Counted from the first letter of the stretch, positions 26,677 through 35,262 are shown. The stretch is DNA of 64,000 bases from Mesorhizobium metallidurans STM 2683 (GCF_000350085.1 NZ_CAUM01000117.1:18693-82692); one strand, 5' to 3'. Translations and numbers: made by a program. The notes: generated by a model from the letters alone, not told the origin.

Positions 26677-27479
26677 AGCGTTTCGACGAAAAATGCGTGC
26701 TCGTCACCGGTGGCGCCGGTGCGATCGGCAGTGCGGCGGTAAGGCGTTTCCTCGATGAGGGTGCAAAGGTCGCGATTGTCGACCGCAACGCCGAGGCGGC
26801 GCAGCAACTGGCTCAGGCTCTGGGCGAGCACGCAGTGGCGATCGAAGCCGACGTCACCGATGAAGCCGACGTGCGGCGTGCCGTTGCAACGACAGTCGAG
26901 ACCTTCGGCGGTCTCGATGCCGTCTTCAACAATGCCGGCATTTCCGGCGCCGTCGCGCCGGTTCACGAACTGCCTGTCGAGGACTGGGACACGATCATCC
27001 GCATCAATCTGCGCGGCATGTTCCTCGTCCTGCAGGCATCGCTTCGGGCGATGATCGCGGCCGGCAATGGCGGCTCGATCGTCAATATGGGCTCGTCCAT
27101 GGCCGGCTGGGACGTGCTCGCCGGCGGCGCCGGCTATGTCGCCTCAAAGCATGGCGTGATCGGGCTGACGCGGGTCGCAGCACTCGATGCCGCGCCCTAC
27201 GGCATACGCGTCAACGCCATCTGCCCGGGCGTGATCGAGACGACGCTCGGCGTGCCGGCGGCCGGCGACGGCGATTTCAAGAGCAGCGTCCAGCATTTCG
27301 CCGACCGCATCCCGTTGCGCCGTATCGGCCAGCCGGACGATGTCGCGGCCACCGTGGCCTTCCTCGCCTCCGACGAGGCCAGGCATGTCACCGGCGCGGA
27401 CTGGCTGATCGACGGCGGCCAGACCTTGCAGAGCTGGGCCAACGCGCCGGCCGGCGGCGCGTTTCCGAAATTCAGGTAA
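26673..27479 (+). CDS. SDR-family oxidoreductase
   Basis: A 268-residue classical short-chain dehydrogenase. TGGAGAIGSAAVRRF is the dinucleotide motif near residue 12, NNAGISG follows, the catalytic Ser lies in VNMGSSMAG and the Tyr-x-x-x-Lys in YVASKHG, with the C-terminal GADWLIDGGQTLQSW. The ATG overlaps the epimerase stop; an upstream frame extension lies inside the epimerase gene. Probably oxidises an alcohol group of a sugar intermediate in the same pathway. Convergent with the oxidoreductase at 27516. Confidence 0.88.
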   Translation: MKRFDEKCVLVTGGAGAIGSAAVRRFLDEGAKVAIVDRNAEAAQQLAQALGEHAVAIEADVTDEADVRRAVATTVETFGGLDAVFNNAGISGAVAPVHELPVEDWDTIIRINLRGMFLVLQASLRAMIAAGNGGSIVNMGSSMAGWDVLAGGAGYVASKHGVIGLTRVAALDAAPYGIRVNAICPGVIETTLGVPAAGDGDFKSSVQHFADRIPLRRIGQPDDVAATVAFLASDEARHVTGADWLIDGGQTLQSWANAPAGGAFPKFR

Positions 27480-27515
27480 AACATATACCGTGTCATTGGG
27501 GCTGGCGCAGTCGCG

Positions 27516-28586
27516 TCAAAGCCTCTTTGGCGGCATTGCCTGGATGATCTGGACGGCGAGATCGAGGTCGGCAAGCCCGCCCGAAAGCGGCGTGCGCGGT
27601 GTCGCACCCGCCAGGATGCAGTCGGCGAAATGCAGCCATTCGCGCCGGAAGGCGGTGTCGGGAATGCCCGGTATCACGCGTTCGGATGCCGTCTCGCCGG
27701 CCGCTTCGCGCACCCGCACGATCGCCGAGGCATTGCGGAAATAGGGGTTCTGGAAATCGATCCGCACCTCGTCGCGCTCGCCATGCACATGGATCCATTC
27801 GTCCCACCATTCATATTGGGCGAGCGCCATGTCGAAGATACAGGGGATGCCGTCATAGTCGAGCACGGCCAGAAGCTGGTTCGGGCCGGTCTGCTGCGCG
27901 TGCACGACGCGGCTCGGGGTGCCGAACGCGCCGCGCATGACGGCAAGATCGTGGCTGCTCAGGCCGAGCAGCAGGAGATAGAGGTCGCGATAGCCGGCAT
28001 GCTCCGGCCCCAGTGCCGCCTCGACGCGTCGTGCGACGGCGTCTCTCCCGGCCGCGAGCAGATCGGCCGGCACATCGGCGATGCGGGTCTGCGTATAGAG
28101 CTTGCCGTAGCGGTCGAAGCGGCCGGCGAAATCGTGGACATGGATCGACTTCGGCTTGCCGATGGCGGCGATGCGCTCGAGGCCGATCTCATAGCCTGGA
28201 TCGTAGAGTTTCATGTAGCCGACAAGGGCAACGAGGCCGCTGCGTTCGGCCTGCTCGACCAGCGGGCGTGCCTCCTCAGGTGTGAAGGCAAGCGGCTTCT
28301 CGACGATCAGATGCTTGCCGGCGCGGATGGCATCAGTGACCATCTCGCCATGGTCGTAGGTGCAGATCACCACGGCGTCGATATCAGGATCGGCGAGCAG
28401 GGCGCGATGGTCGGTATAGCGGGCCGCGACACCATAATGCTCCCCGACCTTGTCGACCGTGCCGGGTGAGATGTCGCAGAGCGCGGCGATGCGAAACGCA
28501 GGCAATTCCTGGAGATAGGGCAAGTGCATCAACTGGGCGATCTCGCCGCAACCGATAACGCCAACGCCGATAACGCGATCCTGCAT
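27516..28586 (-). CDS. Gfo/Idh/MocA-family oxidoreductase
   Basis: A 356-residue NAD(P)-dependent sugar oxidoreductase. The N-terminal Rossmann motif is GVGVIGCGEIAQLMHLPYL, and EKPLAFTPEEARPLVE carries the family EKP. The substrate domain has VHDFAGRFDRYG and GLSSHDLAVMRGAFG. Last gene of the operon binding protein-isomerase-two permeases-oxidoreductase, starting one base after the upstream permease. Typical role: oxidation at C1 or C3 of a sugar or inositol-like molecule brought in by the neighbouring importer. Confidence 0.87.
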   Translation of the reverse strand: MQDRVIGVGVIGCGEIAQLMHLPYLQELPAFRIAALCDISPGTVDKVGEHYGVAARYTDHRALLADPDIDAVVICTYDHGEMVTDAIRAGKHLIVEKPLAFTPEEARPLVEQAERSGLVALVGYMKLYDPGYEIGLERIAAIGKPKSIHVHDFAGRFDRYGKLYTQTRIADVPADLLAAGRDAVARRVEAALGPEHAGYRDLYLLLLGLSSHDLAVMRGAFGTPSRVVHAQQTGPNQLLAVLDYDGIPCIFDMALAQYEWWDEWIHVHGERDEVRIDFQNPYFRNASAIVRVREAAGETASERVIPGIPDTAFRREWLHFADCILAGATPRTPLSGGLADLDLAVQIIQAMPPKRL

Positions 28587-28587
28587 G

Positions 28588-29481
28588 TCAACCCTTGACG
28601 GCGCCGGCCGTCAGGCCGGCGATGAACTGCCGTTGCATGGCGATGAAGACGACGATCACCGGCAGTGTCGTGATCGTCAATGCGGCGAAATAGAGTGTCC
28701 AGAGCGAGTCGTATTGCTGGAAGAAGCTGACCAGCCCGAGCGGAATGGTCTGCACGGACGGGTCGCGCAGGAGCAGGAAGGCGAGGAAGAAATCGTTCCA
28801 GATCTCGATGAAGCCGAAGATCAGGATCAGCGCCACGCCCGGCCGGATCAGCGGCAGCATGATATGGATCAGGATCGCCAGCCGGCTGGCGCCATCGACG
28901 CGCGCGGCGTCTTCCAAATCGGCGGGCAACGTGACGAAGAAGCTGCGCAGGATGAAGACCGAAAGCGGCAGGGAGGTCGCGGCGTAGACGAAGGCGATGC
29001 CGAGCCGGTTGTTGATCAGGCCGAGATCGCGCGCCACCATGAACAGCGGAATGGCCATGACTTGCGGCGGCACCAGCATGGCCGCCACGGCCACCGCCAG
29101 CACAAGGCCGCGTCCGCGAAAACGAAGGCGCGCCAGCGCATAGGCGCAGGGCGTCGCCACGACGACCAGGATGATCAATGCCGAACCGGTGACGAAGACG
29201 CTGCTGACGATGCGCGATCCCATGCCGGCGATGCGCCAGGCATCGGCATAGTTCTGGAACACGAGGCTCGATGGCGGCCCCCAGATGTTGCTCAGCATTT
29301 CCTGCTTGGTCTTGAGCGAGCCGAACAGCACCCAAAGCAGCGGATAGATCGTCTCCATGAGCACGAGCACGAGCGCGGCATAGATGCTCACGAGTTCGAG
29401 AATGCCGCGTGCGCCGAGGCGGCGGCGATGGCTGGCCATACCGTTGCCAAGCGAAAGAGAAGGGTTGGCCGCGCCGCTCAT
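28588..29481 (-). CDS. sugar ABC importer permease (MalG-type, CUT1)
   Basis: A 297-residue inner-membrane permease with six hydrophobic segments and the ABC-ATPase contact loop (EAA-like) LEDAARVDGASRLAILIHIMLP. It overlaps the stop of the partner permease by one base (TGATG). MalG-type proteins form the channel with a MalF-type partner, here 29481-30410. Confidence 0.9.
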   Translation of the reverse strand: MSGAANPSLSLGNGMASHRRRLGARGILELVSIYAALVLVLMETIYPLLWVLFGSLKTKQEMLSNIWGPPSSLVFQNYADAWRIAGMGSRIVSSVFVTGSALIILVVVATPCAYALARLRFRGRGLVLAVAVAAMLVPPQVMAIPLFMVARDLGLINNRLGIAFVYAATSLPLSVFILRSFFVTLPADLEDAARVDGASRLAILIHIMLPLIRPGVALILIFGFIEIWNDFFLAFLLLRDPSVQTIPLGLVSFFQQYDSLWTLYFAALTITTLPVIVVFIAMQRQFIAGLTAGAVKG

Positions 29482-30410
29482 CAGACGTCAAGCCTTTGCC
29501 GCCGCATCAGGGCGAGCAGCCCGACGCTGGCCAGCCCGACGATCAGGAAGAGCACGTAGCCGATGGCCGCGGCATAGCTCATGGCGCCGTCCTGGAAGGC
29601 CTTGCTCATCATGTAGGTGAGCACGACCTCGGTGGCGTGGTTCGGGCCGCCCTTGGTCAGGACATAGACGATGTCGAAGTTGCGAACGAAGGCGCCGGAA
29701 AGGCCGAGAATGGTGTTGATGAAGACGATCGGCATCATCATCGGCAAGGTGACATGCCAGAAGCGCTGGACCGGTCCCGCACCGTCCATCTTCGCCGATT
29801 CGTAGAGCTCGGACGGGATCGTCTGCAGCCCCGCCAGATAAATGACGGCGTGGAAGCCCAGCCATTTCCAGACATCGACGACGATGATCGAATAGAGCGC
29901 TATATTGGCGTCGCCAAGCCATGACTGTTTCAGTCCGCCGAGGCCGAAAAGATCGAGCGCGCCATTGAGCAGCCCGAAGACCGGATTGTAGATCCAGGAC
30001 CAGAGCAGTCCGACGGCGACGAAGGACATCGTCACCGGGATGAAGGCGGCGGCGCGAAAGAAGGTGCGGCCGATGAGCGCCCGGTTGAGCAGCAGCGCCA
30101 GCCCGAGACCCAGCACGTTCTTGAGCACGACGACGGCGACGACGAAAATCAGATTGTTGCGCAGCGCGCCGAGAAAGATGCGGTCGTGCGCGAGGCGCTG
30201 ATAGTTGGAAAAGCCTGCCCATGTCGGGTCGGAGAATCCGTCCCAATTGTGCAGGCTGAGCCAGAAACCGTTGACGAAGGGCCAGAGGTAGAACAGACAA
30301 AAAAGGATCGCGGCCGGCAGGATCATGACGAAGGCCACCGCGCCATCGCCTGAAACGAAGCGCCCGAAACGGCTCGTGGAAGGAGCCGCCTCTTGCGGTC
30401 GCGTGCTCAT
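29481..30410 (-). CDS. sugar ABC importer permease (MalF-type, CUT1)
   Basis: A 309-residue permease with six membrane segments and the contact loop ELYESAKMDGAGPVQRFWHV. Start ATG 30410 overlaps the isomerase stop by 4 bases. Pairs with the following MalG-type permease. No ATP-binding gene is present in this operon. Confidence 0.9.
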   Translation of the reverse strand: MSTRPQEAAPSTSRFGRFVSGDGAVAFVMILPAAILFCLFYLWPFVNGFWLSLHNWDGFSDPTWAGFSNYQRLAHDRIFLGALRNNLIFVVAVVVLKNVLGLGLALLLNRALIGRTFFRAAAFIPVTMSFVAVGLLWSWIYNPVFGLLNGALDLFGLGGLKQSWLGDANIALYSIIVVDVWKWLGFHAVIYLAGLQTIPSELYESAKMDGAGPVQRFWHVTLPMMMPIVFINTILGLSGAFVRNFDIVYVLTKGGPNHATEVVLTYMMSKAFQDGAMSYAAAIGYVLFLIVGLASVGLLALMRRQRLDV

Positions 30411-31345
30411 GCGGCCTTCGCGGTTTTCGGCGTCAGCACCAGCCCGAGCGTGTCGCCGATATAGGCGATGCTCTCCAGCGTGCTCTGCTCGGCCGTCTTC
30501 TTCGAAGCGTCCAGTTCGATGATGGCAAGGCCATCGTAGTTCGCTTCAAGCAGCACGTCGACGATTCCCGCGAGATCGACGACACCGGCGCCGAGCTCGC
30601 AAAAGGCGCCGTAACGGTCGTAGCCTTTCAGCGCCGGATCGACCTTGGTGTCCTTGAAATGCATGTAGCGCACGGCCGGGATGTAGGTCCTGACCACATC
30701 GACCGGATCGGAGTTGGTATGGGCAAGATGCGCCGGATCGATGCAGAGGCCGGCAAGGTCTGTATCGAGTTCATCCATCATCCGGTCGAGCTGGTCGCGG
30801 CGTTCGATGAAGGTGTCGAGATGCGGGTGATAGACCGTCTCGATGCCGAGGTCCTTGGTCCGCTTGCCGATATCCTCGAGCGCGCGGCAAAAGGCGTGGT
30901 AGTCGTCGGCGGTGTGAGGGCCGGCAATGGCTTCCGACGGGCCGCCGCCCAGAACCAGCACCGGTGAGCCGAAACCCTTCAGCATCCTGGTCAGCGCGAC
31001 AAGCACATCGCGCTCATAGGGCCAGGCGACAGGGTTGGTGAAGATCGCGTTCACATAGAAGGAGGAGAGCTTGATGCCATACTCGCTCTGGCCTTCCGAG
31101 AGCAGCGCGTAGCGCCGCAATATGTCGGTATCGGTCGTGACTCCCATCGGCGCCTGATTGCCGAGCTGCATGTATTTGCGGGCGTACTGGTCCGAGAGGC
31201 TGGTGAAGGCGAGGATCTCGAACCAGCCGAAACCCTGATCGGCCAGGAATTTCATGGCCGGTCTGAGCGGAAGGCCGGTCAGGTCCCAGCTGTTCAGGTG
31301 ATAGCCGATCGAGAAGCGCTGCCGCTCGGCGCGATTTGTCGTCAT
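30407..31345 (-). CDS. sugar phosphate isomerase/epimerase (TIM barrel)
   Basis: A 312-residue xylose-isomerase-like TIM-barrel protein (AP-endonuclease family 2 fold). Metal-ligand candidates are the Glu and His of LGIETVYHPHLDTFIE, the His of CIDPAHLAHTNSDP, the His of MHFKDTKVD and the Glu of LAIIELDASK. The start is ATG 31345, preceded by AAGGGA; 31399 is an upstream frame extension. It lies between the binding protein and the permeases, so it probably isomerises the imported sugar or its oxidation product. The exact substrate is unknown. Confidence 0.83.
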   Translation of the reverse strand: MTTNRAERQRFSIGYHLNSWDLTGLPLRPAMKFLADQGFGWFEILAFTSLSDQYARKYMQLGNQAPMGVTTDTDILRRYALLSEGQSEYGIKLSSFYVNAIFTNPVAWPYERDVLVALTRMLKGFGSPVLVLGGGPSEAIAGPHTADDYHAFCRALEDIGKRTKDLGIETVYHPHLDTFIERRDQLDRMMDELDTDLAGLCIDPAHLAHTNSDPVDVVRTYIPAVRYMHFKDTKVDPALKGYDRYGAFCELGAGVVDLAGIVDVLLEANYDGLAIIELDASKKTAEQSTLESIAYIGDTLGLVLTPKTAKAA

Positions 31346-31460
31346 GTCCCTTGTCTCCGGTAAGCGAGGCAGCCCGAGACGGGCGGCCTCCTTGTTCAAT
31401 GGCTAGTTTTCATGCCTGGCGCATCAGCCCGGCTGGATGCGCACTCGCCTGCAGGCGACT

Positions 31461-32804
31461 TCACTTGGGCGGCCAGTTGCCCTGCGCCCTAAGGTCGTCG
31501 AAGGTGGTCTGGATCGAGGCCGCGGCATCCTCTGGCGTCGTCGTGCCGCCGACGATGCCGGCGATTGCCGAGGCGGTGGCACTCGCTACTTCCGATGGCC
31601 AGATCCAGTCGAGGAACTTGATCGTGCTCGGGAAGGCTTCCTTGCGCAGCTCGACGGCATAGGCGTCGTCAACCTGCGGCACGCCCTTGATCGAAGCCGC
31701 GATCGGCTGCTCCGGAGCAAGATAGAGCGTCGCCACCTCTGGCCGGGTCAGATACTCGACAAACTTGATGGCCGCGTCGAGCTTCTCTGGCGGGATCGAC
31801 GAGGCCACGCAGATGCCGTTGTCGGCGCCGCCGCCATGGCCTGGCGCGCCCGGCGTTCCGTCCATTTTCGGAAAGGCGAAGACGCCCCATTTGAAGTCCT
31901 TGACGCTCGTCTGGAGCGACGGGATTTCCCAGGTGCCGCCATAATACATGGCGCTCTTGCCGGCGGCGAAAGCCGCGCGCATGCCGTCCTGGTCGACGGA
32001 AAGCGAATCTTTGGAAAGGATGCCGTCATCGACCCACTGCTTGATCAGCTTGAACCCTTCGACGTCAGGCGCATCGGTGAATTTCGCCGTGCCTTCCAGG
32101 TTCTTCTGCGTCTTGCCGATCGGGTCGCCCGAAGCCTGCGAAAAGGTCTCGAAATACCACATCGGCCACATGACGGTGTTCGAGCCCTGATGCAACAGCG
32201 GGATCACGCCTTCGGTCTTGAACTTCGGCACGGCCGCCTTCAGGTCGGCATAGGTCGGCGGCGCCTTGATGCCAAGCTTCTGGAAGAGGTCGACATTGTA
32301 GAAGATCGTCGATGTCGACAGGGTGGAGATGGGAACGCCATAGACCTGGCCGTTGATCGTGAACGCGCCGAGTGCCGCGGCATCGATCCTGTCCTGGAAT
32401 GGTTTGATCTTGTCGGTGATAGGCATCACCAGCTTGCGCCGGACATAGGCGCCATTGGTGTAGAAGGCCGGGCAGGCGATCAGGTCCATTTCCTGGCTGG
32501 CCAGCTTGGCGGTCATCACCCGCTGGATGGAATCGGTCTGCGGCCCCTGCGCGTCCCACTCGACCGCCGAGACGTCGGGATTGGCTTTGAGGAAGCCGTC
32601 AATGACCTGCTGCTGAATCTTCTTCTGCTCGTCCGGCGGTTGACGCGGAGCGAGCTGGTCGAGGGCCGAACCGCCGAAAACCTTGAGGGTGATCCCATCG
32701 GCAAGGACGGTGCCGGGCATCGCGATCAGGCTCAGGCTGAGCAGTGCGGCAAGGATGGCGGGGCTTTGTTTTGAACGATGGGTCACTCTCTGCTGAACGG
32801 GCAT
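31461..32804 (-). CDS. sugar-type ABC substrate-binding protein (family 1)
   Basis: A 447-residue periplasmic binding protein with a signal peptide (basic start, hydrophobic core at about residues 17-32, cleavage after VLADG). The mature part follows the extracellular-solute-binding family 1, with NANPDVSAVEWDAQG, YGVPISTLSTSTIFYNVDLFQKLG and YYGGTWEIPSLQTS. AAGGAGAG six bases before ATG 32804 fixes the start. Heads the operon to the oxidoreductase and carries shared operator S2 upstream. Confidence 0.9.
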   Translation of the reverse strand: MPVQQRVTHRSKQSPAILAALLSLSLIAMPGTVLADGITLKVFGGSALDQLAPRQPPDEQKKIQQQVIDGFLKANPDVSAVEWDAQGPQTDSIQRVMTAKLASQEMDLIACPAFYTNGAYVRRKLVMPITDKIKPFQDRIDAAALGAFTINGQVYGVPISTLSTSTIFYNVDLFQKLGIKAPPTYADLKAAVPKFKTEGVIPLLHQGSNTVMWPMWYFETFSQASGDPIGKTQKNLEGTAKFTDAPDVEGFKLIKQWVDDGILSKDSLSVDQDGMRAAFAAGKSAMYYGGTWEIPSLQTSVKDFKWGVFAFPKMDGTPGAPGHGGGADNGICVASSIPPEKLDAAIKFVEYLTRPEVATLYLAPEQPIAASIKGVPQVDDAYAVELRKEAFPSTIKFLDWIWPSEVASATASAIAGIVGGTTTPEDAAASIQTTFDDLRAQGNWPPK

Positions 32805-32843
32805 CTGGCTCTCCTTTACGCCAATGCCGAGGGGCAACCTCGG

Positions 32844-32877
32844 GACCAAGATCGTTGATGGTCATATGATCTTGGTC
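32844..32877. promoter_or_regulatory. shared operator S2 within a 10-bp inverted repeat
   Basis: GTTGATGGTCATATGA at 32854-32869 is identical to S1. It is flanked by the perfect inverted repeat GACCAAGATC (32844-32853) and GATCTTGGTC (32868-32877), which overlaps its right end. It lies about 50 bases before the sugar binding-protein start. Confidence 0.65.
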
Positions 32878-33090
32878 GCCTGTTTAGAATTTTGTCAATC
32901 GGAAGATGTGCCTGTTGTTTGATCAATCCCAAGGTCGGAGTTGGGCAGATACGCGCACAGATTGCCGCGTCGGCCGGCTCGCCCTGTCCGGTTGCTGAAT
33001 CTCGGACTCGTTCGGTTGAGTGCTGCGACCTCGGCCGCCGCTGCGGGGCATTGTCGTTGACTGGCCGACCGGAGATTTCGGGTCGCTATC

Positions 33091-33498
33091 TCAGGCGCCT
33101 GGCCGAAATGGATTGGCGATACGCAGCCCTTCGTCGAGCGCCATGCCATGTTGCATGTCCTCCGACCAAAGTGTGTCGCAGCCGGCGTGAAGCGCTGCGG
33201 CGGCGATCATGGCGTCGTAGATGGAAAAACCGTAACGCTCGGCCAGCGCCAGCCCTGTCTCGTGCGTCTCGATGGTGACGGGATGGACGGTCAGCAGGCC
33301 GCGTAGCGTGGACAGAAACATGTGGGTCTCCATCCATGACAGCCGCATCTTGCGGCGGGCGACATTGGCAAGTTCGTTGAGAACCTGCACGCTGATCGCG
33401 CCGCCAGCGGCGATGGCCATCTCCGCCTGGTCGGCTTTTACGGGATCGCCCGCCGCGATATAGACAAGAACATTGGTGTCGAAGAAGCTACCGGGCAT
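33091..33498 (-). CDS. vapC: PIN-domain ribonuclease toxin (VapC-like)
   Basis: A 135-residue PIN-domain protein, predicted Mg-dependent RNase toxin. The acidic active-site residues are in FFDTNVLVY, LNELANVARRK, FSIYDAMIAAAA and WSEDMQHG. It overlaps the antitoxin gene by 11 bases (start ATG 33498; ATG 33507 is an alternative). Toxins of this family cleave tRNA or rRNA in known cases; the target here is unknown. The 190 or so bases downstream (32900-33090) hold no visible gene. Confidence 0.87.
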   Translation of the reverse strand: MPGSFFDTNVLVYIAAGDPVKADQAEMAIAAGGAISVQVLNELANVARRKMRLSWMETHMFLSTLRGLLTVHPVTIETHETGLALAERYGFSIYDAMIAAAALHAGCDTLWSEDMQHGMALDEGLRIANPFRPGA

Positions 33499-33718
33499 TC
33501 GCCTCATCCCGGTCAAACTTGAAATCGGCGGGAAGGCGACCGCGGAAGGCACGAAGCCGCTTCAGCAATTCCTCGCGCCCAGGCTTGCGCGCGACGTCGA
33601 GCCGTCGGGCATCGGCGATATGGATTTCAATCTCATCGCCTTCCCTGAGTTCGAGAGCTTCGACCACAGCAGCGGGAAGACGGATGGCGAGGCTGTTGCC
33701 CCACTTGGCGACCTGCAT
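33488..33718 (-). CDS. vapB: AbrB/MazE-type antitoxin (VapB-like)
   Basis: A 76-residue protein with an N-terminal SpoVT/AbrB swapped-hairpin DNA-binding domain (MQVAKWGNSLAIRLPAAVVE, then LREGDEIEIHI) and a charged C-terminal tail that would wrap the toxin (GRLPADFKFDRDEANAR). Start ATG 33718 follows AGGAGAG. It precedes and overlaps its toxin, the usual order. It should bind the dyad at 33731-33760. Confidence 0.87.
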   Translation of the reverse strand: MQVAKWGNSLAIRLPAAVVEALELREGDEIEIHIADARRLDVARKPGREELLKRLRAFRGRLPADFKFDRDEANAR

Positions 33719-33730
33719 CACACTCTCCTT

Positions 33731-33760
33731 TGGATATACGTCAGGCGGTATGTATATCCA
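33731..33760. promoter_or_regulatory. inverted-repeat operator of the VapBC-like pair
   Basis: TGGATATAC (33731-33739) and GTATATCCA (33752-33760) are exact inverted copies with 12 bases between, immediately before the antitoxin start. This is the expected binding site for autorepression by the toxin-antitoxin complex. Confidence 0.65.
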
Positions 33761-33779
33761 TGGGAGGTTGGTTTCAAGA

Positions 33780-34001
33780 CCGCGCCCCCCAGGGCAATCG
33801 CATATGGCGCTCCCCCACTCCGTCTCGGCTTCGCCGAGCCACCTCTCCCCCACAAAGTGGGGCAGAGGAAACGCCAATCGCCGTGGTCGCGGCCTTGAAA
33901 GGCCTGGGTTTCCTCTCCCCATGTCATGGGGGAGAGGTGGCCGCGCAGCGGCCGGAGTGGGGACAGGCGCTGCCATATGCGATTGCCCCGCCGCGCCCCC
34001 C
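33780..34001. repeat. MITE-like palindromic element with flanking direct repeats
   Basis: Perfect 17-base terminal inverted repeats, GGGCAATCGCATATGGC (33792-33808) and GCCATATGCGATTGCCC (33972-33988), enclose about 160 bases made of two sub-palindromes: a CCTCTCCCCC...GGGG hairpin and a CTCGGCTTCGCCGAG hairpin on the left, and CCTCTCCCCAT...ATGGGGGAGAGG on the right. The element is flanked by an 11-base direct repeat CCGCGCCCCCC (33780-33790 and 33991-34001), which looks like a target duplication. No coding region. Together with the operator it fills the 422-base gap between the antitoxin and the racemase-like gene. Confidence 0.7.
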
Positions 34002-34041
34002 GATGCAGGTTGACAAAAAACCAACACGCTATTAATTCCGT

Positions 34042-34055
34042 ATATTGGATGCAAT
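34042..34055 (+). promoter_or_regulatory. GntR-type operator A (racemase-like gene)
   Basis: ATATTGGATGCAAT, about 85 bases upstream of the gene at 34141. One of four copies of the motif ATATTGGATACAATA; this one has G for A at position 10. Confidence 0.6.
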
Positions 34056-34140
34056 TTTTTGAAAACCCTCTGCTTTGAAACCCTCTGCGAAGGGGCCGTA
34101 TCCGCCGGCAGCTGCGTCGCAAATCTAAGGATGCCCGTCA

Positions 34141-35169
34141 ATGAACCTGGATCGCGTTATTACCGTCGTCGGAGCCCATGCCGAGGGTGAGGTGGGCCGG
34201 GTCATCACCGGCGGCGTCCTGCCGCCGCGTGGTGCGACGATGTTCGAGCGCATGGAGGCGCTGGAACGCGATAGCGCCTGGTTGCGCAACATGCTGCTGT
34301 TCGATCCGCGCGGCAGCGTCAACGCAGCCGTCAACCTCATCACGCCGCCGATACGCGCCGATGCCGATATCGGCATGATCGTCATGGAGTCGGACTATTT
34401 TGTGCCGATGTCGGGCTCGAACCTGATCTGCACGGTCACGGTCGCCCTAGAGGCCGGCATGATCCCGATGCGCGGCGCCAGGACCATCGTCAGGGTGGAC
34501 ACGCCGGCCGGCCTCGTCGAGGTCGAGGCGGATTGCAGCGGCGGCAAGTGCCGCCGCATCACATTCCGCAACATCCCGTCCTTTGTCATGCATCGCGACC
34601 GCATGGTCGAGGTGCCCGGGCTGGGATCGCTGCGGGTCGATGTCGCCTATGGCGGCATGATCTACTGCATCGTCGATGCGCAGGACGTCGGCGTCACGCT
34701 GGCCCGCGATGAGGCGCGCGACTTGATCGGGCTGGGCGAGCGCATTAAAGCCGCTGCCGCCGAACAGCTTCCCTCGATCCATCCGGAAAACCCGTCGATC
34801 AACACCATCAACCAGACGGAATTCGCTGGCCCGCTGCGGATCGTCGATGGAGTGAAGACCTCGAAGAATGCCGTGGTCGTTTCTCCCGGTCGGCTCGACC
34901 GCTGCCCCTGCGGCACGGGAACCTCCGCGCGAATGGCCTTGCTGCATGCGCGCGGCGACCTCGCTGTGGGCGAGAAGTTCCGGCACACCTCGATACTCGA
35001 CACCGTCTTCGATTGCCGCATCGTTGGGCCGGCCATGGCTGGCAGTGTTCCTGCGGTGGTTACTGAGGTTTCCGGGCGCGCCTGGCTGACCGGAGTAAGC
35101 CACTACGGGGTGGATCCGGAGGATCCATTCCCCGAGGGCTATAGGCTGTCGGACACATGGTTCAGATAA
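34141..35169 (+). CDS. proline racemase family protein (hydroxyproline epimerase/dehydratase-like)
   Basis: A 342-residue member of the proline racemase superfamily, which includes proline racemase, 4-hydroxyproline 2-epimerase and trans-3-hydroxyproline dehydratase. The second catalytic cysteine is present at residue 257 (RCPCGTGTS). The first catalytic position, normally Cys, is Ser91 in PMSGSNLIC, a change seen in some epimerases and dehydratases of this family. The conserved start TVVGAHAEGEVGRVITGG fits. Upstream operator A links it to the GntR regulator at 41474. Racemase, epimerase or dehydratase activity on an imino acid or related compound is likely; which one is open. Confidence 0.85.
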   Translation: MNLDRVITVVGAHAEGEVGRVITGGVLPPRGATMFERMEALERDSAWLRNMLLFDPRGSVNAAVNLITPPIRADADIGMIVMESDYFVPMSGSNLICTVTVALEAGMIPMRGARTIVRVDTPAGLVEVEADCSGGKCRRITFRNIPSFVMHRDRMVEVPGLGSLRVDVAYGGMIYCIVDAQDVGVTLARDEARDLIGLGERIKAAAAEQLPSIHPENPSINTINQTEFAGPLRIVDGVKTSKNAVVVSPGRLDRCPCGTGTSARMALLHARGDLAVGEKFRHTSILDTVFDCRIVGPAMAGSVPAVVTEVSGRAWLTGVSHYGVDPEDPFPEGYRLSDTWFR

Positions 35170-35262
35170 CCGCCGGTGTTCAGGTAACTACGGTATATTT
35201 CGCCGGCTAATCATACTGCGCAAGACCATCACGCAACACGAACCGGACAGGCAAACAAACCG

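Noticed and set aside
33792..33988. Insertion-sequence remnant
   Set aside because: No transposase-like coding sequence and only about 200 bases between the ends; kept as a MITE-like repeat instead.
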